In this document: positions 17,841-27,102 of the stretch, one piece after another | How positions within the stretch are numbered: position 1 is the stretch's first letter | How the letters are laid out: the number at the start of each line of letters is the position of its first letter | Origin: Prevotella sp. UBA6994 | GTDB lineage: Bacteria; Bacteroidota; Bacteroidia; Bacteroidales; Bacteroidaceae | Length of the DNA: 64,000 nt | Direction of reading: 5' to 3' | Assembly (NCBI GenBank): GCA_002449845.1 | Contig: DJXW01000028.1 | Span: forward strand, 50,407-114,406 | Position numbers and translations under genes: made by a program | Notes under the pieces: generated by a model | Told to the model about the DNA's origin: nothing | What the model saw: the letters and a program-made list of their open reading frames with translations, nothing else | Database searches by the model: none

Positions 17841-18339
17841 ACACAACTTTTTCTAAAACGTGACATTTTTCATTAAAAATGTTCAAAAAAATTAGCTTTT
17901 GCTACAAAAAAGTAATGTTTCAACACCGAAAAGTATGAAAAAAGCAAGTTGGAGAAGAAACTTAAGCGATAACTACTCGACTAATAAAAACCTCCTGCAT
18001 AAAAACTACGAGTGATATAGGGAGATGGCTCATAGTAAGCGCCACAACTATAATTGTCCAGCGTTTCACATATAGGACAGTTATAAATACGGAGAATGGT
18101 ATCTTACATAAAAAACTTATCAATTTGTCAAGAAAAAGTAACAAAACAGGCCTTCTCTGCTGCGATATTTTCCACCAACCTTTCCCTCAGTCGAAAAAAT
18201 GCTTGTTTTTGAAGTTTTCTATAACTACCTGATAATTAAAATATTGCAAAATCACCCGTATATTTATACACTCAAAAAGCGTGTTTTTATGCAGAAAAAC
18301 ATGGTTTTAGACCCTCCATAACATATTATTTTTCGTGTG

Positions 18340-18399
18340 CTAACTATATATGTTACGCTCGTAACCCATATAGTTATGACCGTAACATATATAGTTACG
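18340..18399. repeat. Array B: three GTAAC-ATATA-GTTA dyads spaced about 21 bp
   Basis: CTAACTATATATGTTACG (18340-18357, inverted), CGTAACCCATATAGTTATG (18360-18378) and CGTAACATATATAGTTACG (18381-18399). Copies two and three start 21 bp apart. The first and third form a perfect 17-bp inverted repeat. The array ends 12 bp before a TAATTTTG box, the position expected for operator or activator sites. Confidence 0.75.
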
Positions 18400-18411
18400 A
18401 GAAAAAAGAAG

Positions 18412-18419
18412 TAATTTTG
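18412..18419 (+). promoter_or_regulatory. -7 box downstream of array B
   Basis: TAATTTTG fits TAnnTTTG. No TTG is seen at -33; array B occupies that place. The first convincing gene downstream is mraZ at 18800, so this may be a distal dcw promoter or drive an unknown RNA. Confidence 0.4.
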
Positions 18420-18729
18420 CGCTTCAAAGACACCAATCCTACATTCTTAACATTTAGTTTGAGTTTTTTCGCGAAAATTTTTTGTCCTGATATTTCGCAT
18501 GATTTATGGCAAATGCGTTACTAACCAATGAATCAAACATAGGCACAAGAAAAATCAGCACACTCTTTCCCACCCTCCACCGACATCATCTTACACCCCA
18601 AAAAGATGACACAGAGAACTACCACAAACGCAAAAAGTTGCCATTTTTATCTTCAGTACTCAATCTGCTCATTATCAAACACTTAAAGGAACGTCCTTCA
18701 CATTTTAAAAACTTTTAGCAAAAAAAATG

Positions 18730-18754
18730 TGGGGAAATGTGGGGAAATGTGGAG
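18730..18754 (+). promoter_or_regulatory. MraZ operator: three TGGGG-like boxes with 10-bp period
   Basis: TGGGG at 18730-18734, TGGGG at 18740-18744 and TGGAG at 18750-18754, each separated by AAATG. MraZ is known to bind direct TGGGN repeats with 5-nt spacers in front of its own gene. The boxes end 10 bp before the -7 element, so bound MraZ would cover the -33 region and repress the dcw operon. Confidence 0.85.
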
Positions 18755-18763
18755 GAAAATGTT

Positions 18764-18771
18764 TATCTTTG
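18764..18771 (+). promoter_or_regulatory. -7 box of the dcw cluster
   Basis: TATCTTTG, perfect to consensus, 28 bp before the mraZ ATG and directly downstream of the MraZ boxes. Confidence 0.75.
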
Positions 18772-18799
18772 CAGTTGAATTTTCACATCTATATATTTT

Positions 18800-19282
18800 A
18801 TGCGTTTATTTGGAAACATAGAAGCAAAAATCGACACGAAGGGAAGGGCATTTCTCCCCTCCGTCTTCCGCAAGGTGCTACAGGCACAAGGCGAGGAAGT
18901 GTTGTATTTGCGCAAGGATGCTTTCCAACCATGCTTGGTACTATATCCCGAATCTGTATGGCACCAAGAAGTTGACTCGCTGCGCAAGCGACTCAACAGA
19001 TGGAACGCTCGTCAACAAATGATTTATAGACAATACGTGGACGATGTGGAAATGATTACATTAGACGCAAGCGGTCGTTTACTTCTCTCCAAGCGCCAAT
19101 TGGAAAAGGCCAACATAGAGCAATCCATCAAGTTTATAGGCATGGGAGAGACGATTGAGATATGGAGAAACGACGAAAATGATGAACCATTCATGGATCC
19201 GGAGGAATTTTCAAAAGCCTTGGAAGAATTAATGGGTAACACTTTCGACGACCCCGCCATCAACTTCCCAGAAAGAGAATGA
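18800..19282 (+). CDS. mraZ: Transcriptional regulator MraZ
   Basis: 160 residues, slightly longer than the common 143-152. It starts MRLFGNIEAKIDTKGRAFLPSVFR, the first AbrB/SpoVT-like swapped-hairpin domain, and has the second half-domain around VEMITLDASGRLLLSKRQLEKA. MraZ forms a ring-shaped multimer and represses its own operon through TGGGN repeats; three such boxes lie at 18730-18754. First gene of the dcw cluster; an 81-bp gap separates it from rsmH. Confidence 0.95.
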   Translation: MRLFGNIEAKIDTKGRAFLPSVFRKVLQAQGEEVLYLRKDAFQPCLVLYPESVWHQEVDSLRKRLNRWNARQQMIYRQYVDDVEMITLDASGRLLLSKRQLEKANIEQSIKFIGMGETIEIWRNDENDEPFMDPEEFSKALEELMGNTFDDPAINFPERE

Positions 19283-19363
19283 CCTTTTGTAGAAATCAAG
19301 AGAAATCATAGCACTTTTACGCTCTGCGTAGGAATATCCATTTAACCCATTCAGCGAGAAATA

Positions 19364-20281
19364 ATGACAAACAATGCAGAAACATATCACGTTCCTGTCC
19401 TATTAAAGGATAGTATTGACGGATTGAACATTCAACCCGGCGGTATCTATGTTGACGTGACGTTTGGCGGGGGGGGACATTCTGAGGAAATTCTGAGAAG
19501 GCTCAAAGGAAAGGGTCATCTCTACAGCTTTGACCAAGATGCTGACGCAGAGCAAAACATCAGGTGGAAAAGCGATTGCTTCACTTTCGTGAGAAGCAAC
19601 TTCAGACATATCAAGAATTGGATGCGCTATTATCATGTGGAACAAATAGATGGATTACTGGCAGATTTAGGCGTATCTTCACATCATTTCGATGACGAAA
19701 GTCGTGGATTCTCATTCCGTTACGACGCTCCGCTCGACATGAGGATGAACCGGAGAGCTGGCAAGACGGCTGCGGAGATTCTGAACGAATACGAGGAGAA
19801 CCAGTTGGCAGACATCTTTTACCTCTACGGTGAACTGAGACAAGCAAGGAGAATTGCCACGTTGGTGGCTAAGGAACGAAAACAGAAACACATAGAAACC
19901 ACCAAAGATTTCCTCACCATCGTAGAACCCCTCTTCCGCAAGGAACATGAGAAGAAAGACATGGCAAAACTATTCCAGGCACTCAGGATAGAGGTGAACC
20001 ACGAGATGGAAGCACTGAAGGAAATGCTGCAAGGAGCCACGGAACTCATTCGCCCAGGCGGACGACTATCCGTCATCACCTACCACTCGTTAGAAGACAG
20101 GATCGTGAAGAACGTGATGAAATCCGGCAACGCAGAGGGAAACGTCAAACAGGATTTTTTCGGAAGAATTGAAAGCACGTTCACCCTCATCAACAACAAG
20201 GTAATCACGCCATCGAAAGAAGAACAAGACAACAACCCACGGAGCAGAAGCGCCAAACTAAGAATTGCCGAAAAGAAATGA
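19364..20281 (+). CDS. rsmH: 16S rRNA (cytosine-1402 N4)-methyltransferase
   Basis: 305 residues. HVPVLLKDSIDGL, the SAM-binding stretch YVDVTFGGGGHSEEILRR, DGLLADLGVSSHHFDDESRGFSFRYDAPLDMRM (read in parts) and SYHSLEDRIVKNVM-like motifs are diagnostic of RsmH (MraW). It methylates N4 of C1402 in the ribosomal P site. The stop TGA overlaps the ATG of the following ftsL-like gene by 4 bp. Confidence 0.96.
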   Translation: MTNNAETYHVPVLLKDSIDGLNIQPGGIYVDVTFGGGGHSEEILRRLKGKGHLYSFDQDADAEQNIRWKSDCFTFVRSNFRHIKNWMRYYHVEQIDGLLADLGVSSHHFDDESRGFSFRYDAPLDMRMNRRAGKTAAEILNEYEENQLADIFYLYGELRQARRIATLVAKERKQKHIETTKDFLTIVEPLFRKEHEKKDMAKLFQALRIEVNHEMEALKEMLQGATELIRPGGRLSVITYHSLEDRIVKNVMKSGNAEGNVKQDFFGRIESTFTLINNKVITPSKEEQDNNPRSRSAKLRIAEKK

Positions 20282-20772
20282 AGAAGGAAGAAAACAACAA
20301 CAATAATGAGCCCAAACTGATTATAGAGACAAATCCTGCTCCAGAATCAGCAGAAAAGGCTACCAACGACATACAACACGAAGATGAAGGACTGTCGTTG
20401 AAGGAGGTGATACGCGAGCAAGCTACGGAGGATGAGTTGCCCTTGTCAAGCAACTTCACCCTTAGAAAGATATTGGGCGGTGACATTCTGTCCACCCAAG
20501 CCATCCGTCGCCAAGTGCCACTGTTCCTGCTCATCACCGTATTTCTCATCATTTACGTATCCAACCGATACAGTTGCCAGAAATACCTGATAGAGATAGA
20601 CCAGCTCAACAAGGAACTGACCGACGCGAAATACAGGGCGCTGTCGAGTTCGAGCCAACTCACCGAGCGTTGCAGGGAAAGTCATGTGCTCGACTTGCTC
20701 AAGAACAATCAAGACAGTGTGCTGAAAATTGCCAGTCAACCACCTTACATCATCAACGTACCTGAAGAATAA
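20278..20772 (+). CDS. ftsL: FtsL-like division protein, Bacteroidetes type
   Basis: 164 residues: a long acidic cytoplasmic head (about 1-78), one membrane span at about 80-97 (VPLFLLITVFLIIYVSNRY) and a periplasmic helix predicted as coiled coil (IDQLNKELTDAKYRALSSSSQLTER). Topology and place between rsmH and ftsI match FtsL, which with FtsB and FtsQ activates FtsWI at the septum. Sequence conservation in this family is weak, so the name rests on context and topology. Overlaps rsmH by 4 bp. Confidence 0.8.
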   Translation: MKKEENNNNNEPKLIIETNPAPESAEKATNDIQHEDEGLSLKEVIREQATEDELPLSSNFTLRKILGGDILSTQAIRRQVPLFLLITVFLIIYVSNRYSCQKYLIEIDQLNKELTDAKYRALSSSSQLTERCRESHVLDLLKNNQDSVLKIASQPPYIINVPEE

Positions 20773-20803
20773 TCACTAAACAAAAACAAGAGAGAGAAAG
20801 AAA

Positions 20804-22963
20804 ATGAGTAAATTCGACTATAATAAAATCATGCCGCGATACAGTGCCATCGCCATCATTCTGACCTTGCTTTCAGTCATCGTCATCGGAAAGGCATTGT
20901 ATATCATGACTGCCGAGCACGAGTATTGGGACCAGGTTGCCAATCGCGTGAAGAAAGATAGCGTGACCATCAAGCCCATTCGTGGCAATATCATGAGTTG
21001 CGACGGTAAACTCATGGCATCATCACTCCCTGAGTTCAAGGTTTTCATGGACTTCAATGCCTTGCGCCAAGCCAAAAACGACTCGTTATGGGAGGTGAAA
21101 CTCGACTCCATTTGTCTTTGTCTGAACCAGATATTCCCCGAAAAGCCCATCAAGGAATTCAAGGAAGAACTTGAATCAGGAAGGGCAAAGCAAAGCAAGC
21201 ACTGGCCCATCTGGAAACATCGCATAGACTACAATACATTCTGTGAGGTCAAGAAGATTCCCATATTTAACATGAAGCTGAACTTCCGTAGTGGTTTCCA
21301 TTACGAGGAATTCAACGCACGACAAAGACCATACGGGTCACTCGCAGGAAGAACGGTGGGCGACCTGTTTGGTGGCATTGACTCTGCTCGTTGTGGATTG
21401 GAATTGTCATACGATTCCATTCTGCGAGGAACCAACGGACTGGTACATCGCCGGAAGGTGCTCAACAAGTTCCTCAACATCATGGACACACCTCCTATCG
21501 ACGGTGCCGACATCATCACTACCATCGACGTGAACATGCAAGACTTGGCAGAACGCTCGGTGATAGACGAGTTGAAACTCATCAATGGCAACGTGGGCGT
21601 GGCGATAGTGATGGAAGTGGCAACGGGTGACATCAAAGCCATCGTCAACATGGAGAAATGTTGGGACGGAGAATACCGCGAGATTAAAAACCACGCCGTG
21701 AGCGACCTGTTAGAGCCAGGTTCGGTATTCAAGACCGCCTCTATCTTGGTATCATTAGACGACGGCGTGGTGGACACTACATACAAGGTGGAAACAGGCG
21801 GTGGTGTATGGCCCATGTACGGTAGGGAGATGAAAGACCACAACTGGCGAAAGGGCGGTTATGGCAGACTGTCTCTTCCACAGACGTTGCACTACAGTTC
21901 TAACATCGGCGTGAGCCGCATCGTTGACGAACATTACCATAACAATCCAGAGAAGTTTGTGGAAGGCATATACAGAACTGGTCTTGCCGATGACTTGCAC
22001 ATCCCATTGGTAGGAGCATCTCCCGCGAGAATCAGAATGCCGAAGAAAGATGCAAAAGGCAAGCAATACTTGAACTGGAGCAAGACGGCACTCGCCTGGA
22101 TGAGCATTGGCTATGAGACACAGGTGCCTCCCATTTCCACGCTCACCTTCTACAATGCCATTGCCAACAACGGCAAGATGATGCAACCCAGATTCGTCAA
22201 GCAAGTGATGAAAGACGGAGCGGTAGTAGCAGAGTTCCCGCCCGTGGTGTTACGTGAACACATTGCCAAGGAATCGACCATCAAAACCATGCAAACCATC
22301 CTGGAGCAAGTGGTGAGTCAAGGACTTGGAAGAAAAGCAGGTTCTAAGACATTTAAGGTGGCGGGTAAGACAGGTACGGCACAAATGTCTAAAGGAGCAG
22401 CAGGATATAAGTCGGGTACCATCAACTACCTGCTGAGTTTCGCGGGTTTTTTCCCTGCCGACAACCCTCGCTACAGTTGTATCGTATGTATCCAGAAATC
22501 GGGTTTGCCAGCCTCTGGTGGTGGTATGAGTGGTGTGGTATTCCACAACATCGCTGAAGGAATCATGGCACAGAGTTTGAAATTAGACGTGAAAGACGCA
22601 CAAGACTCTACCTCTATCCTCATACCAGACGTGAAGGACGGCAACATCATGGCAGCCGACTATGTACTCACCCACTTAGGTATCAACACCAATGCCGACT
22701 GGAGTGGCTCATACGTGGATGGAAATCCCATTTGGGGTAAGGCTTCTCAAAAATCTAACATGATAGCCCTGCACAAGCAAGTGGAGATGGCTGACAGCGT
22801 AATACCTGACGTGCGAGGTATGGGAGCCAAAGATGCCGTTTACCTGATAGAGAAGCGAGGTGTCTTGGTGAAACTGAATGGCAGGGGAAAGGTGGTCAAG
22901 CAGAGCTTAGAGCCCGGACACTCCATCAAGGCTGGTGAGGTGTGTATGCTATTATTGGAATAA
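20804..22963 (+). CDS. ftsI: Penicillin-binding protein, septal transpeptidase (FtsI type)
   Basis: 719 residues. An N-terminal anchor (AIAIILTLLSVIVIGKALYI), a PBP dimerisation domain, and the transpeptidase with catalytic S307-x-x-K310 (EPGSVFK), S365-S-N367 and K522-T-G524 (VAGKTGTAQM). One PASTA-like domain ends the protein (about 660-719, VIPDVRGMGAKDAVYLIEKRG). It crosslinks septal peptidoglycan with FtsW. The PASTA tail, known from SpoVD/PBP2x-like proteins, may bind muropeptides or the enzyme's own core. Confidence 0.95.
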   Translation: MSKFDYNKIMPRYSAIAIILTLLSVIVIGKALYIMTAEHEYWDQVANRVKKDSVTIKPIRGNIMSCDGKLMASSLPEFKVFMDFNALRQAKNDSLWEVKLDSICLCLNQIFPEKPIKEFKEELESGRAKQSKHWPIWKHRIDYNTFCEVKKIPIFNMKLNFRSGFHYEEFNARQRPYGSLAGRTVGDLFGGIDSARCGLELSYDSILRGTNGLVHRRKVLNKFLNIMDTPPIDGADIITTIDVNMQDLAERSVIDELKLINGNVGVAIVMEVATGDIKAIVNMEKCWDGEYREIKNHAVSDLLEPGSVFKTASILVSLDDGVVDTTYKVETGGGVWPMYGREMKDHNWRKGGYGRLSLPQTLHYSSNIGVSRIVDEHYHNNPEKFVEGIYRTGLADDLHIPLVGASPARIRMPKKDAKGKQYLNWSKTALAWMSIGYETQVPPISTLTFYNAIANNGKMMQPRFVKQVMKDGAVVAEFPPVVLREHIAKESTIKTMQTILEQVVSQGLGRKAGSKTFKVAGKTGTAQMSKGAAGYKSGTINYLLSFAGFFPADNPRYSCIVCIQKSGLPASGGGMSGVVFHNIAEGIMAQSLKLDVKDAQDSTSILIPDVKDGNIMAADYVLTHLGINTNADWSGSYVDGNPIWGKASQKSNMIALHKQVEMADSVIPDVRGMGAKDAVYLIEKRGVLVKLNGRGKVVKQSLEPGHSIKAGEVCMLLLE

Positions 22964-22988
22964 GAACGAAAACAAAACATATTGAGAT

Positions 22989-24440
22989 ATGAAATTAAAG
23001 GAATTGCTCAAAAACATCAAGCCTCTTAATGTCATCGGTAACGAGGAGGTTGACATCACAGGAGTAAACATCGACTCACGTCGCATTGAGGAAGGACATC
23101 TGTTTATTGCCATGAGAGGCACGCAAGCAGACGGACACCAGTTCATTCCTAAAGCAATAGAATTAGGTGCCAAGGCTATCTTGTGCGAAGAGATTCCCAC
23201 AACGCCAATCGACGGAGTGACATATATCGTCGTCTCATCGACAGAAGATTGCGTAGGTAAGGTGGCAACCTGTTTCTACGGCAATCCTTCGCACCATGTT
23301 AAGTTGGTTGGCGTAACGGGTACCAACGGTAAGACAACCATCGCCACATTATTATATAATATGTTCAGGAAGATGGGACACAAGTGTGGATTGATTTCCA
23401 CCGTGTGCAACTACATAGAAGAGGAGGTGCTGCCATCCAGCCACACCACCCCTGATGCCATAGAACTGAACCAACTGCTTGCCAAGATGGTTGACGCAGG
23501 ATGTGAATACGTGTTTATGGAGTGTTCGAGTCACGCCATAGCACAAAAGCGTATTGGCGGACTGGAGTTTGCAGGTGGCATATTCACCAACCTCACCCGT
23601 GATCACTTGGATTACCATAAGACTTTCGAGAACTATCGAGATGCCAAGAAAGCATTCTTCGATATGTTGCCAAAGTCTGCCTTTGCCATCATCAATGCCG
23701 ACGACAAGAACGGCATGTTCATGGTGCAAAACACCAAAGCCACCGTCAAGACCTACTCTACTCGTACAATGGCAGACTTCAAGGCACGTCTGTTGGAATG
23801 TCATTTCGAAGGCATGTACTTAGAGTTCGACGGAAAGGAAGTGGGTGTGCAATTTATCGGTAAATTCAACGTGAGCAACCTACTCGCCGTTTATGCTACA
23901 GCCATCATGCTTGGAAAGAAGGCTGAAGACATACTGCTGGTGATGAGCACCCTGCACAGCGTAAGTGGCAGATTGGAACCAGTACACTCGCCACAAGGAG
24001 TGACAGCCATTGTTGATTACGCCCATACGCCTGACGCATTGGAAAACGTATTGAATGCCATTCACGAAGTGCTTAACGGCAAGGGACAAGTGATTACCGT
24101 ATGTGGTGCAGGAGGCAATCGTGACAAGGGTAAACGTCCATTGATGGCTCAGGAAGCTGTGAAGCAAAGCGACAAGGTGATTATCACCAGTGACAACCCC
24201 CGCTTTGAGGAGCCACAAGACATCATCAACGATATGTTGGCTGGATTGAACGCCCAACAAATGAAAAAAGTCATCAGCATCGTTGACCGCATGGAAGCCA
24301 TTCGCACGGCGTGTATGATGGCTCAGAAAGGCGACGTTATCTTGGTAGCTGGCAAAGGTCATGAAGACTATCAGGAAATCAAGGGCATCAAGCATCACTT
24401 TGATGACAAGGAAGTGTTGCGAGATATTTTCGGACAGTAA
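22989..24440 (+). CDS. murE: UDP-MurNAc-tripeptide synthetase (meso-DAP adding)
   Basis: 483 residues. ATP-binding GVTGTNGKTTIATLLYNMF near residue 107 and the substrate-choice motif DNPR at 402-405 (SDNPRFEEP). DNPR marks enzymes that add meso-diaminopimelate rather than lysine, so the wall is DAP type. It also has the VDYAHTPDAL and GKGHEDYQE motifs. Cytoplasmic step three of precursor synthesis. Confidence 0.96.
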   Translation: MKLKELLKNIKPLNVIGNEEVDITGVNIDSRRIEEGHLFIAMRGTQADGHQFIPKAIELGAKAILCEEIPTTPIDGVTYIVVSSTEDCVGKVATCFYGNPSHHVKLVGVTGTNGKTTIATLLYNMFRKMGHKCGLISTVCNYIEEEVLPSSHTTPDAIELNQLLAKMVDAGCEYVFMECSSHAIAQKRIGGLEFAGGIFTNLTRDHLDYHKTFENYRDAKKAFFDMLPKSAFAIINADDKNGMFMVQNTKATVKTYSTRTMADFKARLLECHFEGMYLEFDGKEVGVQFIGKFNVSNLLAVYATAIMLGKKAEDILLVMSTLHSVSGRLEPVHSPQGVTAIVDYAHTPDALENVLNAIHEVLNGKGQVITVCGAGGNRDKGKRPLMAQEAVKQSDKVIITSDNPRFEEPQDIINDMLAGLNAQQMKKVISIVDRMEAIRTACMMAQKGDVILVAGKGHEDYQEIKGIKHHFDDKEVLRDIFGQ

Positions 24441-24471
24441 AAACAAAAGTTGAACATAATCATATATCATC

Positions 24472-25746
24472 ATGTTATTTTATCTGTTTAGATTCTTAGA
24501 GCAATTCGACATACCAGGAGCACACATGTGGTCCTACATATCATTCAGGGCACTATTGACTTTGATATTGTCGCTGATGGTATCGGCATGGTTTGGCGAG
24601 AAATTCATCAAATACATGAAGCGCAGGAAGTTTTACGAAACTGCCCGCGATGCTTCCATCGACCCGTTTGGGGAGAAGAAGAAAGGTGTACCCACCATGG
24701 GCGGCATCATCATCATGGTATCCATCTTGGTTCCCGTATTGCTGCTTGGCAGAATGCGCAACATCTACCTGTTGCTGATGATTGTAACCACGGTGTGGTT
24801 AGGATTCTTGGGGTTTTTGGACGATTACATCAAAATATTTAAAAGGAATAAAGACGGTCTAAAAGGTAAGTACAAAATCGTAGGACAAGTAAGCATTGGC
24901 TTGATTGTGGGTCTGACGCTTTGGGCAAGTCCAGATGCCACCATCAACGAGAATGTATCTAAGGAGAAACTCGGGACGGAGGTGGTTGTCACGCATAAAT
25001 CTGAATCAGTGAAGTCGCTGAAGACAACCATCCCGTTCGTCAAGAATCACAACTTAGACTATTCCTCGATCGTCTCCTTCTGTGGTAAGAACAAGATGGC
25101 TGTAGGATGGGTTCTCTTTGTCATCATGACCATCATCGTGGTAACAGCCGTTAGCAACGGTGCCAACCTGAACGACGGAATGGACGGTATGTGTGCGGGT
25201 AATGCAGCCATCATTGGAGTGGCTTTGGGAATATTCGCCTACGTGAGCAGCCACATCGAATACTCTGCATACCTGAACATCATGTACATCCCAGGCTCAC
25301 AAGAATTAGTGATTTTCATGTGTGCCTTCATCGGTGCCATGATCGGATTCCTTTGGTACAATGCCTACCCTGCCCAGATATTCATGGGCGATACAGGTTC
25401 ACTGATGATTGGCGGAATCATCGGCGTATGCGCAGTCATCATCCACAAGGAACTGTTGTTGCCCATCCTCTGCGGAATCTTCTTCGTGGAAAGTTTGAGC
25501 GTAATGATCCAAACGGGATATTTCAAATACAGGAAGCGTAAGACGGGCGAGCGAGTAAGGGTATTCCGTGCCGCCCCCATCCATGACAACTTCCGTAAGT
25601 TAGACAAAGACCTCGACCCCACCAGCAAATACATTCTCAGAGGTTGGCCTCAACGTCAATTCCATGAGTCTAAGATTACCGTGAGGTTCTGGATTACAAC
25701 CATTATTTTAGCAGCATTGACAATCATAACATTGAAAATAAGATAA
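24472..25746 (+). CDS. mraY: Phospho-MurNAc-pentapeptide transferase
   Basis: 424 residues, about ten membrane spans. MraY hallmarks include KKGVPTMGG, GFLDDYIKIFKRNKDGLKGKYK with the Asp-Asp pair, NGANLNDGMDGMCAG and the QIFMGDTGSLMIGG block, and the late His-containing PIHDNFRK. It moves phospho-MurNAc-pentapeptide to undecaprenyl phosphate, forming lipid I. The loop between about 155 and 195 is longer than in proteobacterial MraY, which is usual for Bacteroidetes. Confidence 0.96.
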   Translation: MLFYLFRFLEQFDIPGAHMWSYISFRALLTLILSLMVSAWFGEKFIKYMKRRKFYETARDASIDPFGEKKKGVPTMGGIIIMVSILVPVLLLGRMRNIYLLLMIVTTVWLGFLGFLDDYIKIFKRNKDGLKGKYKIVGQVSIGLIVGLTLWASPDATINENVSKEKLGTEVVVTHKSESVKSLKTTIPFVKNHNLDYSSIVSFCGKNKMAVGWVLFVIMTIIVVTAVSNGANLNDGMDGMCAGNAAIIGVALGIFAYVSSHIEYSAYLNIMYIPGSQELVIFMCAFIGAMIGFLWYNAYPAQIFMGDTGSLMIGGIIGVCAVIIHKELLLPILCGIFFVESLSVMIQTGYFKYRKRKTGERVRVFRAAPIHDNFRKLDKDLDPTSKYILRGWPQRQFHESKITVRFWITTIILAALTIITLKIR

Positions 25747-25757
25747 CACAAGACAAG

Positions 25758-27083
25758 ATGAGAATTGTAATATTAGGAGCAGCAGAAAGTGGAGCTGGAG
25801 CTGCCGTGTTAGCCAAGAAAGAAGGATTTGACGTGTTTGTATCAGACATGTCTGTCATCAAGGATAAATACAAGAAAATGCTCAACGACCACGGTATTGA
25901 GTGGGAAGAGAAGCAACACACAGAAGAGAAAATACTCAACGCAGACGAGATTATCAAGAGCCCAGGTATTCCCGACAAGGCTCCCATTATAAAAAAGGTG
26001 TTGGAAAAAGGCATTCACATCATCAGCGAGATTGAGTTTGCCGGAAGATACACCAATTCAAAAATGGTTTGCATCACGGGTTCTAATGGCAAGACCACAA
26101 CGACCTCACTGATTTACCACATCTTCAAGAATGCTGGATATGACGTAGGACTGGCTGGAAACATCGGAAATTCCCTGGCTTTACAAGTGGCAGAGACACC
26201 ACATGAGTATTACGTGATAGAACTGAGTTCTTTCCAATTGGACAACATGTATGATTTCCGTGCCAACATCGCCATCTTGCTCAATATCACACCTGACCAT
26301 TTGGACAGATATGATTGTATGCAAGACTATGTGGATGCCAAGATGAGGATTCTGCAAAACCAAACTGCCGATGATGCCTTCATCTACTGGGAAGAAGACC
26401 CTATCATCAAGCGGGAACTGGAGAAATACGACATCAAAGCCATTCAATATCCGTTCTCCCAATTGAAGAAAAATGGGGTGATAGGATATATTGAAGAAGG
26501 TCAATACAAAATAGAGAAGCCTACTCCATTCAATATGGAACAAGAAGAGCTCTCACTCACTGGCAGACACAATGTGTACAACTCTTTGGCAGCAGGTATA
26601 GCCTCGAAAATTGCAGGTATCAAGAATGATGTCATCAGAAAATGCCTCTCCGACTTCCCTGGCGTGGAGCACCGATTGGAGAAAGTGACGAGAGTGGGCG
26701 GCGTGGAATACATCAACGATTCAAAGGCGACAAACGTTGACGCATGTTGGTACGCATTGGAAAGCATGAAGGGAAAGACCATTCTCATTCTCGGTGGGTT
26801 GGACAAAGGCAACGACTACAATGAGATCAAGGACTTGGTAAAAGAGAAATGCGTGGGACTGGTTTACTTAGGTGCAGACAATACGAAGCTTCACCAGTTT
26901 TTTGACGGTTTTGGAATACCAGTACGAGACACCAATAACATGAAAGACTGCGTGAAAGCATGTTACGAGATGGCAAAGCCAGGCGACACCGTGCTGCTGA
27001 GTCCATGCTGCGCAAGTTTCGACCTCTTTAAGAACATGGAAGACAGAGGCGAACAATTCAAGACGTTAGTAAGAAACTTATAA
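25758..27083 (+). CDS. murD: UDP-MurNAc-L-alanine:D-glutamate ligase
   Basis: 441 residues. N-terminal Rossmann-like MRIVILGAAESGAGAA, P-loop VCITGSNGKTTTTSLIYH, FQLDNMYDFRANIAILLNITPDHLDRYD (read in parts) and C-terminal YINDSKATNVDACWYAL with LGGLDKGNDY. It adds D-glutamate in the second cytoplasmic step. It lies 11 bp after mraY and 19 bp before ftsW. Confidence 0.96.
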   Translation: MRIVILGAAESGAGAAVLAKKEGFDVFVSDMSVIKDKYKKMLNDHGIEWEEKQHTEEKILNADEIIKSPGIPDKAPIIKKVLEKGIHIISEIEFAGRYTNSKMVCITGSNGKTTTTSLIYHIFKNAGYDVGLAGNIGNSLALQVAETPHEYYVIELSSFQLDNMYDFRANIAILLNITPDHLDRYDCMQDYVDAKMRILQNQTADDAFIYWEEDPIIKRELEKYDIKAIQYPFSQLKKNGVIGYIEEGQYKIEKPTPFNMEQEELSLTGRHNVYNSLAAGIASKIAGIKNDVIRKCLSDFPGVEHRLEKVTRVGGVEYINDSKATNVDACWYALESMKGKTILILGGLDKGNDYNEIKDLVKEKCVGLVYLGADNTKLHQFFDGFGIPVRDTNNMKDCVKACYEMAKPGDTVLLSPCCASFDLFKNMEDRGEQFKTLVRNL

Positions 27084-27102
27084 TCCGAACAATTCACATT
27101 CA

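Larger units (their letters stand above)
17841..18720. other. AT-rich intergenic region without a convincing gene
   Basis: About 880 bp between the glsA promoter and the mraZ operators. Only two short frames occur (60 and 70 codons) and neither looks like a protein. The notable contents are array B (18340-18399) and a -7 box at 18412-18419; the rest shows nothing I can name. Confidence 0.6.

Noticed and set aside
17962..18144. 60-codon - strand frame in the same gap
   Set aside because: No domain or promoter; AT-rich DNA readily gives such frames.
18506..18718. 70-codon frame in the gap before mraZ
   Set aside because: Basic, low-complexity composition, no recognisable domain, no promoter at a normal distance except the array B box 87 bp upstream. 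Kept only as intergenic content.
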